Origin: Nibribacter koreensis
GTDB taxonomy: Bacteria; Bacteroidota; Bacteroidia; Cytophagales; Hymenobacteraceae
Length of the DNA stretch: 64,000 nucleotides
Direction: 5' to 3'
Assembly: GCF_039541795.1 (NCBI RefSeq)
Contig: NZ_BAABGX010000002.1
Location: 1-64,000 of the forward strand
The translations under genes and the position numbers were made by a program. Every line of letters starts with the position of its first letter. The first letter of the stretch is position 1. The notes under the pieces are model-generated. The model had not been told where the DNA came from. It did no database searches and was given only the letters and a program-made list of their open reading frames with translations. Shown piece after piece: positions 16,492 through 24,222 of this stretch.

Positions 16492-16633
16492 GGTAGAGAC
16501 CAGGCACTGCCTTGTCTTGGGCGCATTGCCTTCTTCTGCTAGTTTTATCTGCTGGTGTAAACACCCCCCTTAGAGCTACGCTCGGTGCCTCAAACTTCCG
16601 TTTGGGCAACCCTCAAGGGGGAAGTCTGCGGTT
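16492..16633 (-). repeat. Composite ~140-bp repeat, copy 3 (inverted)
   Basis: Inverted relative to 11403-11545: GTAGAGACCAGGCACTGCC, TTTTATCTGCTGGTGTAAAC, then ACACCCCCCTTAGAGCTACG and on to AGTCTGCGGTT. Confidence 0.65.
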
Positions 16634-16703
16634 ATGAAAGGCTCATGGCGCAGACGCAACTTGTTTAGTCCTGAGTCATGAGTCATGAGTCTGAAGGCGC
16701 TCC

Positions 16704-17196
16704 TGTCCTCCCCCTACCCCCTCCGAAGGGGGACGGAATGCGTGTTAAAGTAGCAATGCCCGGGCAGTTGCAGACTGCGCTCGTCATGGATCCAAGTCAA
16801 AGACTTGAACCATGGCTACGGGAAAGGAGATAGTTACAGCCGTGCGCAGCACGCGTGACTCTGCAGCGACAGAGACCGCCATTATCTTCCATCAGCCAAT
16901 CAACCATCAAGCCCTTACAGGATTGGGACCAAAACCAGTCTTGGCTCTGAGCGCCTCTGTTGTTTCGTCGCCTGAAAGGCGGGGCCAAAGGCCCAGAGTA
17001 CAACAGCAGTGCGAAGGGCCAGGACGAGGCCCCGCGGCCTTGAGCGCTTAGCAGACATAATGCAACAAGACTGGTAGTACGCACCGGAAAGAGCGGTCTT
17101 ACTCAGGGAACTGCCAAATGCGTGCACCAAGGCATTGGCAAAAGTTATAATAGCTAGAGAAGCAGTTTGGGTCGTTGGTGAGAACACCAACAACGG
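16704..17196 (-). repeat. ~500-bp dispersed repeat, copy B (inverted)
   Basis: Starts with the CCCCCTACCCCCTCCG palindromic end and finishes with GTTGGTGAGAACACCAAC. The central block (GCGCCTCTGTTGTTTCGTCG, CCTGAAAGGCGGGGCC) is nearly identical to the other copies, while an interior stretch around 16880-16910 differs. Confidence 0.85.
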
Positions 17197-17213
17197 CGTA
17201 AGTTGGTCCTATG

Positions 17214-17244
17214 CAACAACAACAACAACAACAACAACAACAAC
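17214..17244. repeat. (CAA)10 trinucleotide tract
   Basis: Uninterrupted CAA repeat in a non-coding gap next to the end of the 500-bp unit. No frame through it has support as a gene. Confidence 0.95.
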
Positions 17245-17281
17245 GGCGACAGACGGTAGCATAGACCATGCATACGCAAGG

Positions 17282-17345
17282 TGAGGCACATGCCTCAGGG
17301 GATTGGAAATCCCCGACAGAGTAGTTCGGGATTAGAAATCCCGAA
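17282..17345. repeat. Tandem small hairpins
   Basis: Three consecutive hairpins: TGAGGCA/TGCCTCA (17282-17297), GGGGATT-GGA-AATCCCC (17298-17314) and TTCGGGATT-AGA-AATCCCGAA (17325-17345). Similar in style to those at 11-142. The sequence 17346-17620 shows no supported gene. Confidence 0.6.
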
Positions 17346-17620
17346 CAGCGTAGATCTCGAACAGCATAGCAGCGTAGCAGCAGAGACCAACCACGGCGGC
17401 GCAGCAGAGGCAAGTAGTATAGCAACTGGAGAGGCAATCTTAATCGTTGGTGAGGGCGCCAACCAAGGCAGGCTAGAATTGAGAACAGAGAAGAAGCAGA
17501 CCCACCAACTGGGATTCAGGCAGAGAGATAGTCAACCTAAATCGGAAGCAACAGAACTAATTTGCTTGCGGACCCAAGCGGACGCTGGCGCCATGTCAAA
17601 CGCCTCAGGCAAGGCTTCCT

Positions 17621-17658
17621 CGCTTTTAGCCTGATTCCCAGAAAACAAGCTAAAAACG
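17621..17658. repeat. 38-nt palindromic repeat, copy 10
   Basis: Six bases beyond the kinase stop. TTAGC and GCTAA change together. Confidence 0.85.
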
Positions 17659-17664
17659 CAGACG

Positions 17665-19014
17665 CTAAGCAACTGCCACAAGGGAGGTAGAAGCAGCAAC
17701 AAGTCCCTCCGGCACCAACGGCACCTCTACAAAGAAACTCACGCCAGAAACAGGGTGGCTTTCAAACCAGATGCGGCCGTTCTGGGCTTCTACAAACTCC
17801 CGGCAGAGCACCAAGCCTAAGCCCACGCCCTTCTCTTGTTGGGTGCCATAGGTGGTGCCGCTGTTAAGCAAGAAAATGTCTGGCGAAAGAAGCGCGGGTT
17901 GGCCGTTGCCGCTGTCGGTGACGGTTAAGAGCAGAGAGCCGTCCTGCTTTTGGGCGCTCACCTGCACGGTGCCGCCAGAGTTGGTGAACTTAACGGCGTT
18001 GTTGACCAGGTTCCTGACAATTAACTGCAGAAACTCTACTTCAGCGATGATGTGGACCGCTTGGTCTAGCGCATACGTCAAGGTAATGTCTTTGCGGCGC
18101 GCAATGTCCTTGAACAGCTCCAGGGTAGAAGACAGCGCCTGGTGGACGTTGATAGACGTCAAGGCCTTCTTGCTCCCGTCCATCTGACTTTTAGACCAAG
18201 CCAGTACGTTGGTGAGCATGTCCAGGGTGGTCTGGGTATTCTGCAGGAGCTGCGTTTTAATCTGCAGGCGTTGCTCAGGGGGCATTTCGGCCTTGGTCAA
18301 GAACTGAAGGTAGCCTTGAATGTTCGCCAAGGGCGCGTGCAGGTCATGTGATATGATGGACAACAGCTTGGTCTTCTCCTGGTTTAGCTTTAGCAAGGCT
18401 TTGTTGGCTTGTTCGGTGGCCAGGCGGGCGTTGTTGTAGTGGTTGAGCAAGAAGACGGTACACACCCGTATGAGCACAATTACAATGAGGTAGGTGGTGA
18501 CCATGTCAATAAAACGGGTCTCCCGGCTGAGGTAGCGCCCAAGGATGACTTCTGGGTACAAGTACTCCACCAAAGCCAGACTTAAAATTAGCCCTACGTT
18601 GACGCTGGTCCAAACCCAGTAGCGGCCTTTGGTAGCCACCACCAGAATAGGAAAGAAAAACAAGGACAGCAGCACCAGCGTGGGGCCGGTAATGCCGTCA
18701 TTGAAAAAGTAATTAATGCCCAAACCCGCATGCACGGACAAAGACAGGATTAAAAAACTGCGGTGGTACCTGCCTTTGAACCTGGACAGATAAAACGCAT
18801 AGGTCACCAGTCCCAGCAAAAAAATAGTAACGAAGAATGGGCCGTACAGCGCAGAGATGATGTTGAACGGAATGTTATACCCCACGCCTATGATGGTGAT
18901 GAGACAGAAGGTGTTGTAAACACGTTGCTCCATGGAGAATTCCTTAGCCGAACCCACCAAATGTACCCATGTCTGCTTTATCTTCTCCCGTACTCCCGTC
19001 ACGCTACGTATCAT
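17665..19014 (-). CDS. Membrane sensor histidine kinase
   Basis: 449 residues. About six hydrophobic segments fill residues 30-200, with no large periplasmic loop, so it probably senses membrane or internal signals. A HisKA domain follows with the phospho-accepting His in SIISHDLHAPLANIQGYLQF near residue 222. The HATPase domain has LIVRNLVNNAVKFTNSGG (N box, near 335), VTDSGNG (G1) and GVGLGLVLCREF (G2, near 398). The usual DxGxG is DSGNG. No response regulator gene is adjacent, so it is an orphan kinase here. Transcribed leftward, with a long AT-rich promoter region at 19015-19280. Confidence 0.9.
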   Translation of the reverse strand: MIRSVTGVREKIKQTWVHLVGSAKEFSMEQRVYNTFCLITIIGVGYNIPFNIISALYGPFFVTIFLLGLVTYAFYLSRFKGRYHRSFLILSLSVHAGLGINYFFNDGITGPTLVLLSLFFFPILVVATKGRYWVWTSVNVGLILSLALVEYLYPEVILGRYLSRETRFIDMVTTYLIVIVLIRVCTVFLLNHYNNARLATEQANKALLKLNQEKTKLLSIISHDLHAPLANIQGYLQFLTKAEMPPEQRLQIKTQLLQNTQTTLDMLTNVLAWSKSQMDGSKKALTSINVHQALSSTLELFKDIARRKDITLTYALDQAVHIIAEVEFLQLIVRNLVNNAVKFTNSGGTVQVSAQKQDGSLLLTVTDSGNGQPALLSPDIFLLNSGTTYGTQQEKGVGLGLVLCREFVEAQNGRIWFESHPVSGVSFFVEVPLVPEGLVAASTSLVAVA

Positions 19015-19280
19015 TCTTAAGCGGCCTTAAACCGGCACAAAGATACTAGGTATAGATATAAGTTAATTGCACTATAAAAAGAATGTAGCAACATGAAATA
19101 GCATCGTATAAACAATTTTTAAAGGCTATTTTAAGTCATATACTCAATGTTATCAACCTTAAAAGAATCCCACCCAGGTTAGACTGGTTTAAACAATTGT
19201 CTATTTCAAAATTTAACAATATCAATATAGATTAAAATTATCTAGGCTAGATACAAATCATTTATAACCGTGGCAAAAAT

Positions 19281-19330
19281 AACAAGGGCACCTTCTGTGC
19301 AGATGGTCTGCCGTAGAAGGTGCCCTTGTT
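19281..19330 (-). terminator. Terminator of the M28 peptidase gene
   Basis: 16-bp arms AACAAGGGCACCTTCT and complement, 51 bp past the M28 stop. The leftward tail is GTTATTTTT. Confidence 0.75.
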
Positions 19331-19380
19331 CAATTAGGTTAACAGCGCTCTATTAATCAGAATGCCATTACTGGTTACAC

Positions 19381-20988
19381 TTAATCCAAACCGCCTTTAC
19401 GGGTGGGTTTGTTCTGCGTAGGCCAAGTGCCCGGCTGCCCTGTTCTAGGGTTTACCGGCAAGACAATGCGCTCTCTGGATGTTTTGGCTGGATCTTCGCT
19501 GGCCATGTAGGCTAAGATGGCGGTTAAGATGGCATTGCTGCGCACATCATCAAACACAATCTTGTCATAGGTGTCGCGGTTGGTATGCCAGGTGTAGGTG
19601 CCGTATGACCAGTTCAAAGAGCTCAGGGAAAATGCCGGGGCGCCCGCCGCTACAAATGAGGCATGGTCTGACCCGCCCCCGCCCGGCGTACCCGGGAAGT
19701 TGGTTTCAATAGGCTGACGGATAGACGCCGGTACCGCAGACAGCCAGCGGCCAATGTAATCATACGAGTGCAGAAAGCCCTGACCCGAGATGTTCACCAC
19801 GCGGCCCGTACCGTTGTCCTGGTTGAAGACCGCCTGGATGTTCTTCACAATCTCTGGGTGATCTTCTACAAACGCGCGTGAGCCGTTCAAGCCCTGCTCC
19901 TCACTGCCCCAGTGGCCTACCAGGATGGTGCGCTTAGGGTTAGGATAGAGTTTCTTTAAGATGCGCATGGCCTCCATCATGACAATGGTACCAGTCCCGT
20001 TGTCTGTAGCGCCAGAACCGCCGTCCCAAGAGTCAAAGTGCGCTGACAGGATCACGTACTCATCAGGCTTCTCAGAGCCTTTGATTTCTGCAATGGTGTT
20101 GAAGGCCGGCACTACGCCTAATTCCTTCGCATTCACCTTGATGTTGATTTTAGGCTTGTCGCCGGCTTCTACCATGCGGTACAGCATGCCGTAGTCTTCC
20201 AGGGCAATGTCTACCGTAGGGATTTTCTTGGTAAAGGCATTGAAAATCTTGTTCACGCCAAACCCCGCTGACCAGTTGGACATGACAATACCTGCGGCGC
20301 CGGCTTTCTCCAGCACCGCGGGCAAGGTGCGGGTGGTATAACCAGTTTTGGCCAGTTTGTTGCGCCAGGCTTCGGTTTGCGCCGTGCGTTGGGCTTTCAT
20401 TTTGTCAAAAGAGGCTGCGGTGGCAAATTCCTGCCAGTTATAGTCTGGTCTACCAGTGGGCTGGTACATAGAGATCATGACCAGTTTGCCTTTCACATTT
20501 GGCAACCATTGTAAGAAAGAAACGGAGTCGGTGATTTCTGCCGGCAGGGTAATCAGTTCGGCGGTGACGCCTTTGCCTTTGGTGGCCGGGCTCCAGGCCA
20601 GCTGCATGCCCTCTAAGGATTTTACCCTAGGTGCTACCATCTCTATTTGTGACGTGCCTCTTTCCCAGCCACGCCATTCGCCCCATTTCTCGTTGCGGGC
20701 CATGATGCCCCAGCCTTTGTACTTCTCAATGGCCCAGTCGTTGGCCTGCTTCATTTGGGGCGAGCCCACCAGACGCGGGCCAATTTTATCCAAAAGTTCA
20801 TAGGCCAGGCGCTCTAGCTGCGAATTCTCGGTGGCTTCCTTCACAATGGCTTCCACCATCGGGTTTTTAGGTGCTTGCGTCTGCGCGTTGTTGGGCGTTT
20901 GGGCCTGCCCTACCTGGGCAGACAAGAGCAAGGCCGCCAGCAGGGCCTTGGGCAGGTGATGGGTATAGCGTTTCATCATAGTTTTCAT
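19381..20988 (-). CDS. M28 family zinc peptidase, secreted
   Basis: 535 residues with a signal peptide (HLPKALLAALLLSAQVGQAQ). Resembles plasma glutamate carboxypeptidase/aminopeptidase Q-like M28 enzymes. A PA-like insert lies at about 130-280. Di-zinc motifs are SAHFDSWDGGSGATDNGTG (His and bridging Asp, near 318-336), GHWGSEEQGLNGSRAF (catalytic Glu pair, near 360), and the late GGGGSDHASFVAAGAPAFSL with an Asp/His ligand. It likely removes terminal residues from peptides outside the cytoplasm. Start could be the first ATG (20988) or one of two in-frame ATGs 3-4 codons later; the signal peptide is the same. Confidence 0.93.
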   Translation of the reverse strand: MKTMMKRYTHHLPKALLAALLLSAQVGQAQTPNNAQTQAPKNPMVEAIVKEATENSQLERLAYELLDKIGPRLVGSPQMKQANDWAIEKYKGWGIMARNEKWGEWRGWERGTSQIEMVAPRVKSLEGMQLAWSPATKGKGVTAELITLPAEITDSVSFLQWLPNVKGKLVMISMYQPTGRPDYNWQEFATAASFDKMKAQRTAQTEAWRNKLAKTGYTTRTLPAVLEKAGAAGIVMSNWSAGFGVNKIFNAFTKKIPTVDIALEDYGMLYRMVEAGDKPKINIKVNAKELGVVPAFNTIAEIKGSEKPDEYVILSAHFDSWDGGSGATDNGTGTIVMMEAMRILKKLYPNPKRTILVGHWGSEEQGLNGSRAFVEDHPEIVKNIQAVFNQDNGTGRVVNISGQGFLHSYDYIGRWLSAVPASIRQPIETNFPGTPGGGGSDHASFVAAGAPAFSLSSLNWSYGTYTWHTNRDTYDKIVFDDVRSNAILTAILAYMASEDPAKTSRERIVLPVNPRTGQPGTWPTQNKPTRKGGLD

Positions 20989-21140
20989 GTTTGCTAATTT
21001 AGGAAAGGATTACCGTCTGGCAACAGATAAATCTTACGCACAGGCGTTTGGCCGCTTTCCTTTATGAAAGCAGCCTCTCTTCCTAGAAACTTATTTGCCT
21101 TATATTTACTTTATAGGGTACCCCCATACCATAGACGCAC

Positions 21141-21395
21141 ATGCTAGAATATTCTATTTTTAGAAAGCTGCCGCCTTGGATGCAAGTGCAAGAGTTGGCC
21201 CAGAAAGGCGCTTTCCTAGCTTTAAGACACCATAAGGACTGGACCGTCCAACTCTATTACATTGACAACCGCTTTGTAGAAGTCTGGGGCCGGGGCGGCT
21301 TGCACATCGTCAGTACGTTTTATGAACCTGCTAATGCCTTGCACGTGGTGGAGCCATATTTAGGGACGATGGAGGTGCAGGATTTGTATCTGTAG
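21141..21395 (+). CDS. Small protein of unknown function
   Basis: 84 residues, ATG start, no signal peptide. Aromatic-rich with alternating hydrophobic residues (LYYIDNRFVEVWGRGGLHIV) suggesting a small beta-sheet protein. No family recognised. It stands between an M28 gene in the opposite direction and a repeat-filled gap. Codon use looks like that of its neighbours and the frame is clean, which supports it as a gene. Confidence 0.65.
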   Translation: MLEYSIFRKLPPWMQVQELAQKGAFLALRHHKDWTVQLYYIDNRFVEVWGRGGLHIVSTFYEPANALHVVEPYLGTMEVQDLYL

Positions 21396-21445
21396 TTTGG
21401 TTTTTTTGTTAGGAATTTCTGAGGTGGAGGGCAAGATTATTTTTA

Positions 21446-21800
21446 GCTGTTGTTGGTGTTCTCACCAACGACCAAGATTGCCTCTCTAACTGCTGTAGTG
21501 CATTTGTGCACTTCCGTTGGCTAATCCCTAGGTAATACCTTGTGCTCCGGTGCGTACTATCTTTCTTGTTGCATTTTGTCCGCTAAGCGCTCACGGCCGC
21601 GGGGCCTCGTCTTGGCCCTTCGCACTGCTGTTGTACTCTGGGCCTTTGGCCCCGCCTTTCAGGCGACGAAACAACAGAGGCGCTCAGAACCAAGACTGGT
21701 TTCGGTCCCTTTCTGCTGAGACTAGATGATAGATTCAGGTTTTTGCATGTAAGTTCAGCTGCTGTCGCTGCAGAGTCACTCGTGCTGCGCACGGTTTGCT
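21446..21800 (+). repeat. ~500-bp dispersed repeat, copy C (3' truncated)
   Basis: Begins with TGTTGTTGGTGTTCTCACCA and carries the conserved core (CTGCTGTTGTACTCTGGGCC to GCGCTCAGAACC), but stops after GTCGCTGCAGAGTCACTCGT. The last ~170 bp seen in copies A and D, including the GC palindrome end, are missing. Confidence 0.8.
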
Positions 21801-21838
21801 TTATCTTGGTTCACGAGAGCGGCCGACTGCCGGTTGTA

Positions 21839-22000
21839 GCGTCGCTCCGCGGAACGACGTGGTCCAACGCAGCATTGGCCGCGCTATCCCGGTTGGCACT
21901 GTTCTCTGAAACAGAAGATTCATTCATTCCCAGAAAGAGGTTTCTATTCTGCCAGAGGCGTTCCCGTTACATGGGGGCACGTCGTTCCGCGGAACGACGT
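21839..22000. repeat. Pair of 22-bp palindromes built on ACGTCGTTCCG
   Basis: A perfect 22-bp palindrome with half-site ACGTCGTTCCG lies at 21979-22000. A near-perfect copy (GCGTCGCTCCG half) lies at 21839-21860, 140 bp away. Both lie upstream of the Crp-family gene. Confidence 0.7.
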
Positions 22001-22015
22001 TACGTTAACAGGTGT

Positions 22016-22053
22016 CGTTTTTAGCTCCATTCCCGGAAATCAGCCCGAAAATG
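22016..22053. repeat. 38-nt palindromic repeat, copy 11
   Basis: Diverged copy (right end AAAATG), 16 bp from the second 22-bp palindrome. Confidence 0.75.
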
Positions 22054-22130
22054 ACTCAAAGGATACAAGCCGTTTTAAGAGAAAGACAATTGTCCTTGGG
22101 TACCGGTGTGCAAGCCTGTAAGTTTGTGGC

Positions 22131-22805
22131 ATGGAAGAGCAATTTTTCACTGACTACCGGAGCCGCATCGTGCAGTTCTTGCAGGCAAACGCTATGTTGC
22201 TGGCCCAGTACCACAGTACGCAAGTTCAGGTAAATGCCCAAGAAGTGCTTCTACAACAAGGAGCCCATCCCAAAGGCATTTATGTATTGGCTTCGGGTCT
22301 GGTAAAGGTTACGCGCACTACCGCCAACGGACAACTTTTTACCTTGGGCGTATTTGGTCCCGGCGAGATGGAGGGTGACGTAGAAGCCATTTTGGGCATG
22401 CCTTACATCTGCACAGTGCATACCCTCACACACTGCTCATTCCATTACCTGGAGCAGGCACAATTCCTTCAGATGCTGGCTCAGGAACCTGACTTCAATT
22501 TGCTGGTGCACAAGGCCATAGCGTCTAAACTGGCTAATACCTCTTTGCAAACTTCCATCCAGAGCACCAACCGGCTCTACTACACGCTTTTGATAGTTTT
22601 GCGCGAACTCTCCCAAGTCCAGGACCTCCACGTCACCAAAAGCCTGCTCACTGAGTTCTTAGGCACCTCGCAGCGCAACCTAAACCGCCTGCTGGGCCAG
22701 ATGGAGGACGAAGGAATTTTACATGTAAAAGGAAGCCAAATACAGCACATCCATAAACCTCTAGTTGAGAAAAGAATCACCACGTATGACCACGAAATAC
22801 ACTAA
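22131..22805 (+). CDS. Crp/Fnr family transcription regulator
   Basis: 224 residues. The N-terminal cyclic-nucleotide-binding-like beta barrel has VLLQQGAHPKGIYVLASGLVKV near 40-60 and GEMEGDVEAILG near 88-99. The long dimer helix spans about 125-150, and the C-terminal winged helix has TKSLLTEFLGTSQRNLNRLLGQMEDEGIL near 170-200. The cAMP-contacting residues of true Crp are not recognisable, and there is no Fnr-type Cys set, so the ligand is unknown. Its stop overlaps the start of the next gene by 20 bp, so the two are translationally coupled. Confidence 0.88.
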   Translation: MEEQFFTDYRSRIVQFLQANAMLLAQYHSTQVQVNAQEVLLQQGAHPKGIYVLASGLVKVTRTTANGQLFTLGVFGPGEMEGDVEAILGMPYICTVHTLTHCSFHYLEQAQFLQMLAQEPDFNLLVHKAIASKLANTSLQTSIQSTNRLYYTLLIVLRELSQVQDLHVTKSLLTEFLGTSQRNLNRLLGQMEDEGILHVKGSQIQHIHKPLVEKRITTYDHEIH

Positions 22806-23442
22806 ACACCCTATCACCGTGCAGGGCTGGGACCGCGAAGAGCAGTTCAATTTTTTCAAAAGCTTCACCCAGCCGTTTTTCAATGTGCACACAGAGATAG
22901 ACATCACGCCGCTCTATACTTATTGTAAGCGCACCCAGACGTCTGTGTTTATGGCCTATTTGTACGTGACCTTGCAGGCCGCCAGAACCGCTGACAATTT
23001 CTTGTACCGCCTGGACAACGGACAACCGGTCAAGTATGAGGGGCTGGACATTTCCACCACGTTGCTTAAAGACAATCAGACCATAGCCTTCGCACATTTT
23101 CCTTTCCAGGATTCTTTAGCCGAATTCTGCGCTTCTGCCCAAGCCATTAGTCAGGAGGTAAAATCCAGCCCCAAACTATTTCACGGCTACCAAGGCCCCG
23201 ACAACCTGCATGTCACCACCCTGCCCTGGTTTCCCTTTAAAGGGATGGAGCACGCGTTTATGATCAATGACCAAGAAGCTGGTATTCCTAAAATAGCGTT
23301 CGGGCAGTTGGAAAAGCGTGAGCATGGCGTTTTCCTGCCGTTGAGCATTGCCCTGCACCACGCGCTGGCAGACGGCTTTCACATACACCTGTTCCTTCAG
23401 CAAATGAGCGGCTACATCAACGCATTTGACTTTGCTGGTTAA
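22786..23442 (+). CDS. Chloramphenicol acetyltransferase-like (CatA family) protein
   Basis: 218 residues from ATG 22786 (MTTKYTKHPITV). Trimeric CAT fold: RxxQFNFFKSFTQPFFNV-type N-terminus with WDREEQFNFF near 15, TSVFMAYLYVTLQAA near 52, KYEGLDISTTLLKDNQTIAF near 85, and the catalytic-His motif LHHALADGFHIHLFL near 185-200, equivalent to HHAVCDGFH of CAT. The family uses acetyl-CoA to O-acylate small molecules. Many chromosomal members do not confer chloramphenicol resistance, and the true acceptor here is unknown. Coupled to the Crp-family gene upstream, which probably controls it. Confidence 0.88.
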   Translation: MTTKYTKHPITVQGWDREEQFNFFKSFTQPFFNVHTEIDITPLYTYCKRTQTSVFMAYLYVTLQAARTADNFLYRLDNGQPVKYEGLDISTTLLKDNQTIAFAHFPFQDSLAEFCASAQAISQEVKSSPKLFHGYQGPDNLHVTTLPWFPFKGMEHAFMINDQEAGIPKIAFGQLEKREHGVFLPLSIALHHALADGFHIHLFLQQMSGYINAFDFAG

Positions 23443-23449
23443 GTGATTG

Positions 23450-23652
23450 ATGTGGAGATTTGGAGATTTGAAAATGTGGAGATGCCTAAATTGAACCTTT
23501 CACTTTGTCACCCTGAAAGTGGCACATCCTGCGGGCTTGGTTTGGGAGACTTGTGGGTTGGCTAGACAGTTCATAGTCTCTGATGGCATTCTCTTCCATA
23601 TTTTGAAAACAATCCCCATGGACACATCTTCAAATTTCCACATCTCCACATA
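23450..23652. mobile_element. Candidate ~203-bp MITE-like element
   Basis: Ends are inverted copies of one another, about 24 of 27 matching: ATGTGGAGATTTGGAGATTT at the left (23450 on) and CATCTTCAAATTTCCACATC, then TCCACAT, at the right (to 23652). The interior has no ORF. No clear target duplication was found, so the mobile origin is an inference. Confidence 0.4.
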
Positions 23653-23656
23653 AATC

Positions 23657-23694
23657 CGTTTTTAGTCTCTTTTGGCCAAAACATGCTAAAAACG
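23657..23694. repeat. 38-nt palindromic repeat, copy 12
   Basis: Immediately after the MITE-like element. Arms partly drifted, with CTTTTG-GC-CAAAAC at the centre. Confidence 0.75.
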
Positions 23695-23778
23695 CATTCT
23701 ATCATTCTCCTTCTTCGTCGCATTCCCGTTAAACCAATTTCTAATTTTTAACTTCTAATTTCTAATTACAAAAAGAAC

Positions 23779-24021
23779 ATGGTTCAACGCGAAGTAACCG
23801 ATAAAGACAACCTTACCTGGACGTGCGTGCAAGCCTATGCGGGCCTAGAGGGAGATGCCGCTGAAAAAGCCACTGAGCTCAGTGAGACGGACGCTGGCAA
23901 AGTGACCGTAGTCTGCACTCCCAGCGGCCAGGCCCAAACCGTACGGCTAGAAGTTGCCAAAGACTGGCTAGACACTTTATCAGACGATGAACTGGTGCAA
24001 CAGATTGAGCAGAATAGGTAA
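23779..24021 (+). CDS. Small acidic protein of unknown function
   Basis: 80 residues, acidic, with no signal peptide. It reads as a small alpha/beta protein (NLTWTCVQAYAGL, KVTVVCTPSGQAQTVRLEV, WLDTLSDDELVQQI). No family recognised. It has its own ATG preceded by AAAAAGAAC and is closed by the strongest terminator in the region, which supports it as an independent gene. Confidence 0.65.
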   Translation: MVQREVTDKDNLTWTCVQAYAGLEGDAAEKATELSETDAGKVTVVCTPSGQAQTVRLEVAKDWLDTLSDDELVQQIEQNR

Positions 24022-24076
24022 CAGCATCGTTCCCTGAGATATCCAGCGTAGCTTGCACACTACTCATATGCAGTGG

Positions 24077-24146
24077 AAACTCCCATAATCGTTTTTGGCC
24101 TCTTTTGATTAAAAGAGGCCAAAAACGATTATGGGAGTTTTTTGAA
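24077..24146. terminator. Terminator built on repeat copy 13
   Basis: The palindrome is extended outward by AAACTCCCATAAT and its complement to a nearly continuous stem of about 30 bp. TTTTTT follows on the plus strand and, read leftward, the tail is GTTTCC. Ends the 80-residue gene. Confidence 0.8.
24090..24127. repeat. 38-nt palindromic repeat, copy 13
   Basis: GGCCTCTTTTG and TAAAAGAGGCC: TGT-to-TCT change is matched on the other arm, so pairing is kept. Confidence 0.9.
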
Positions 24147-24222
24147 TGGTCTAAATCTAAACGGACTTCTATTAAAACCATTCAAAAAAACTGATGTTCC
24201 TCCCGAAGGAGATATGCCCTCA

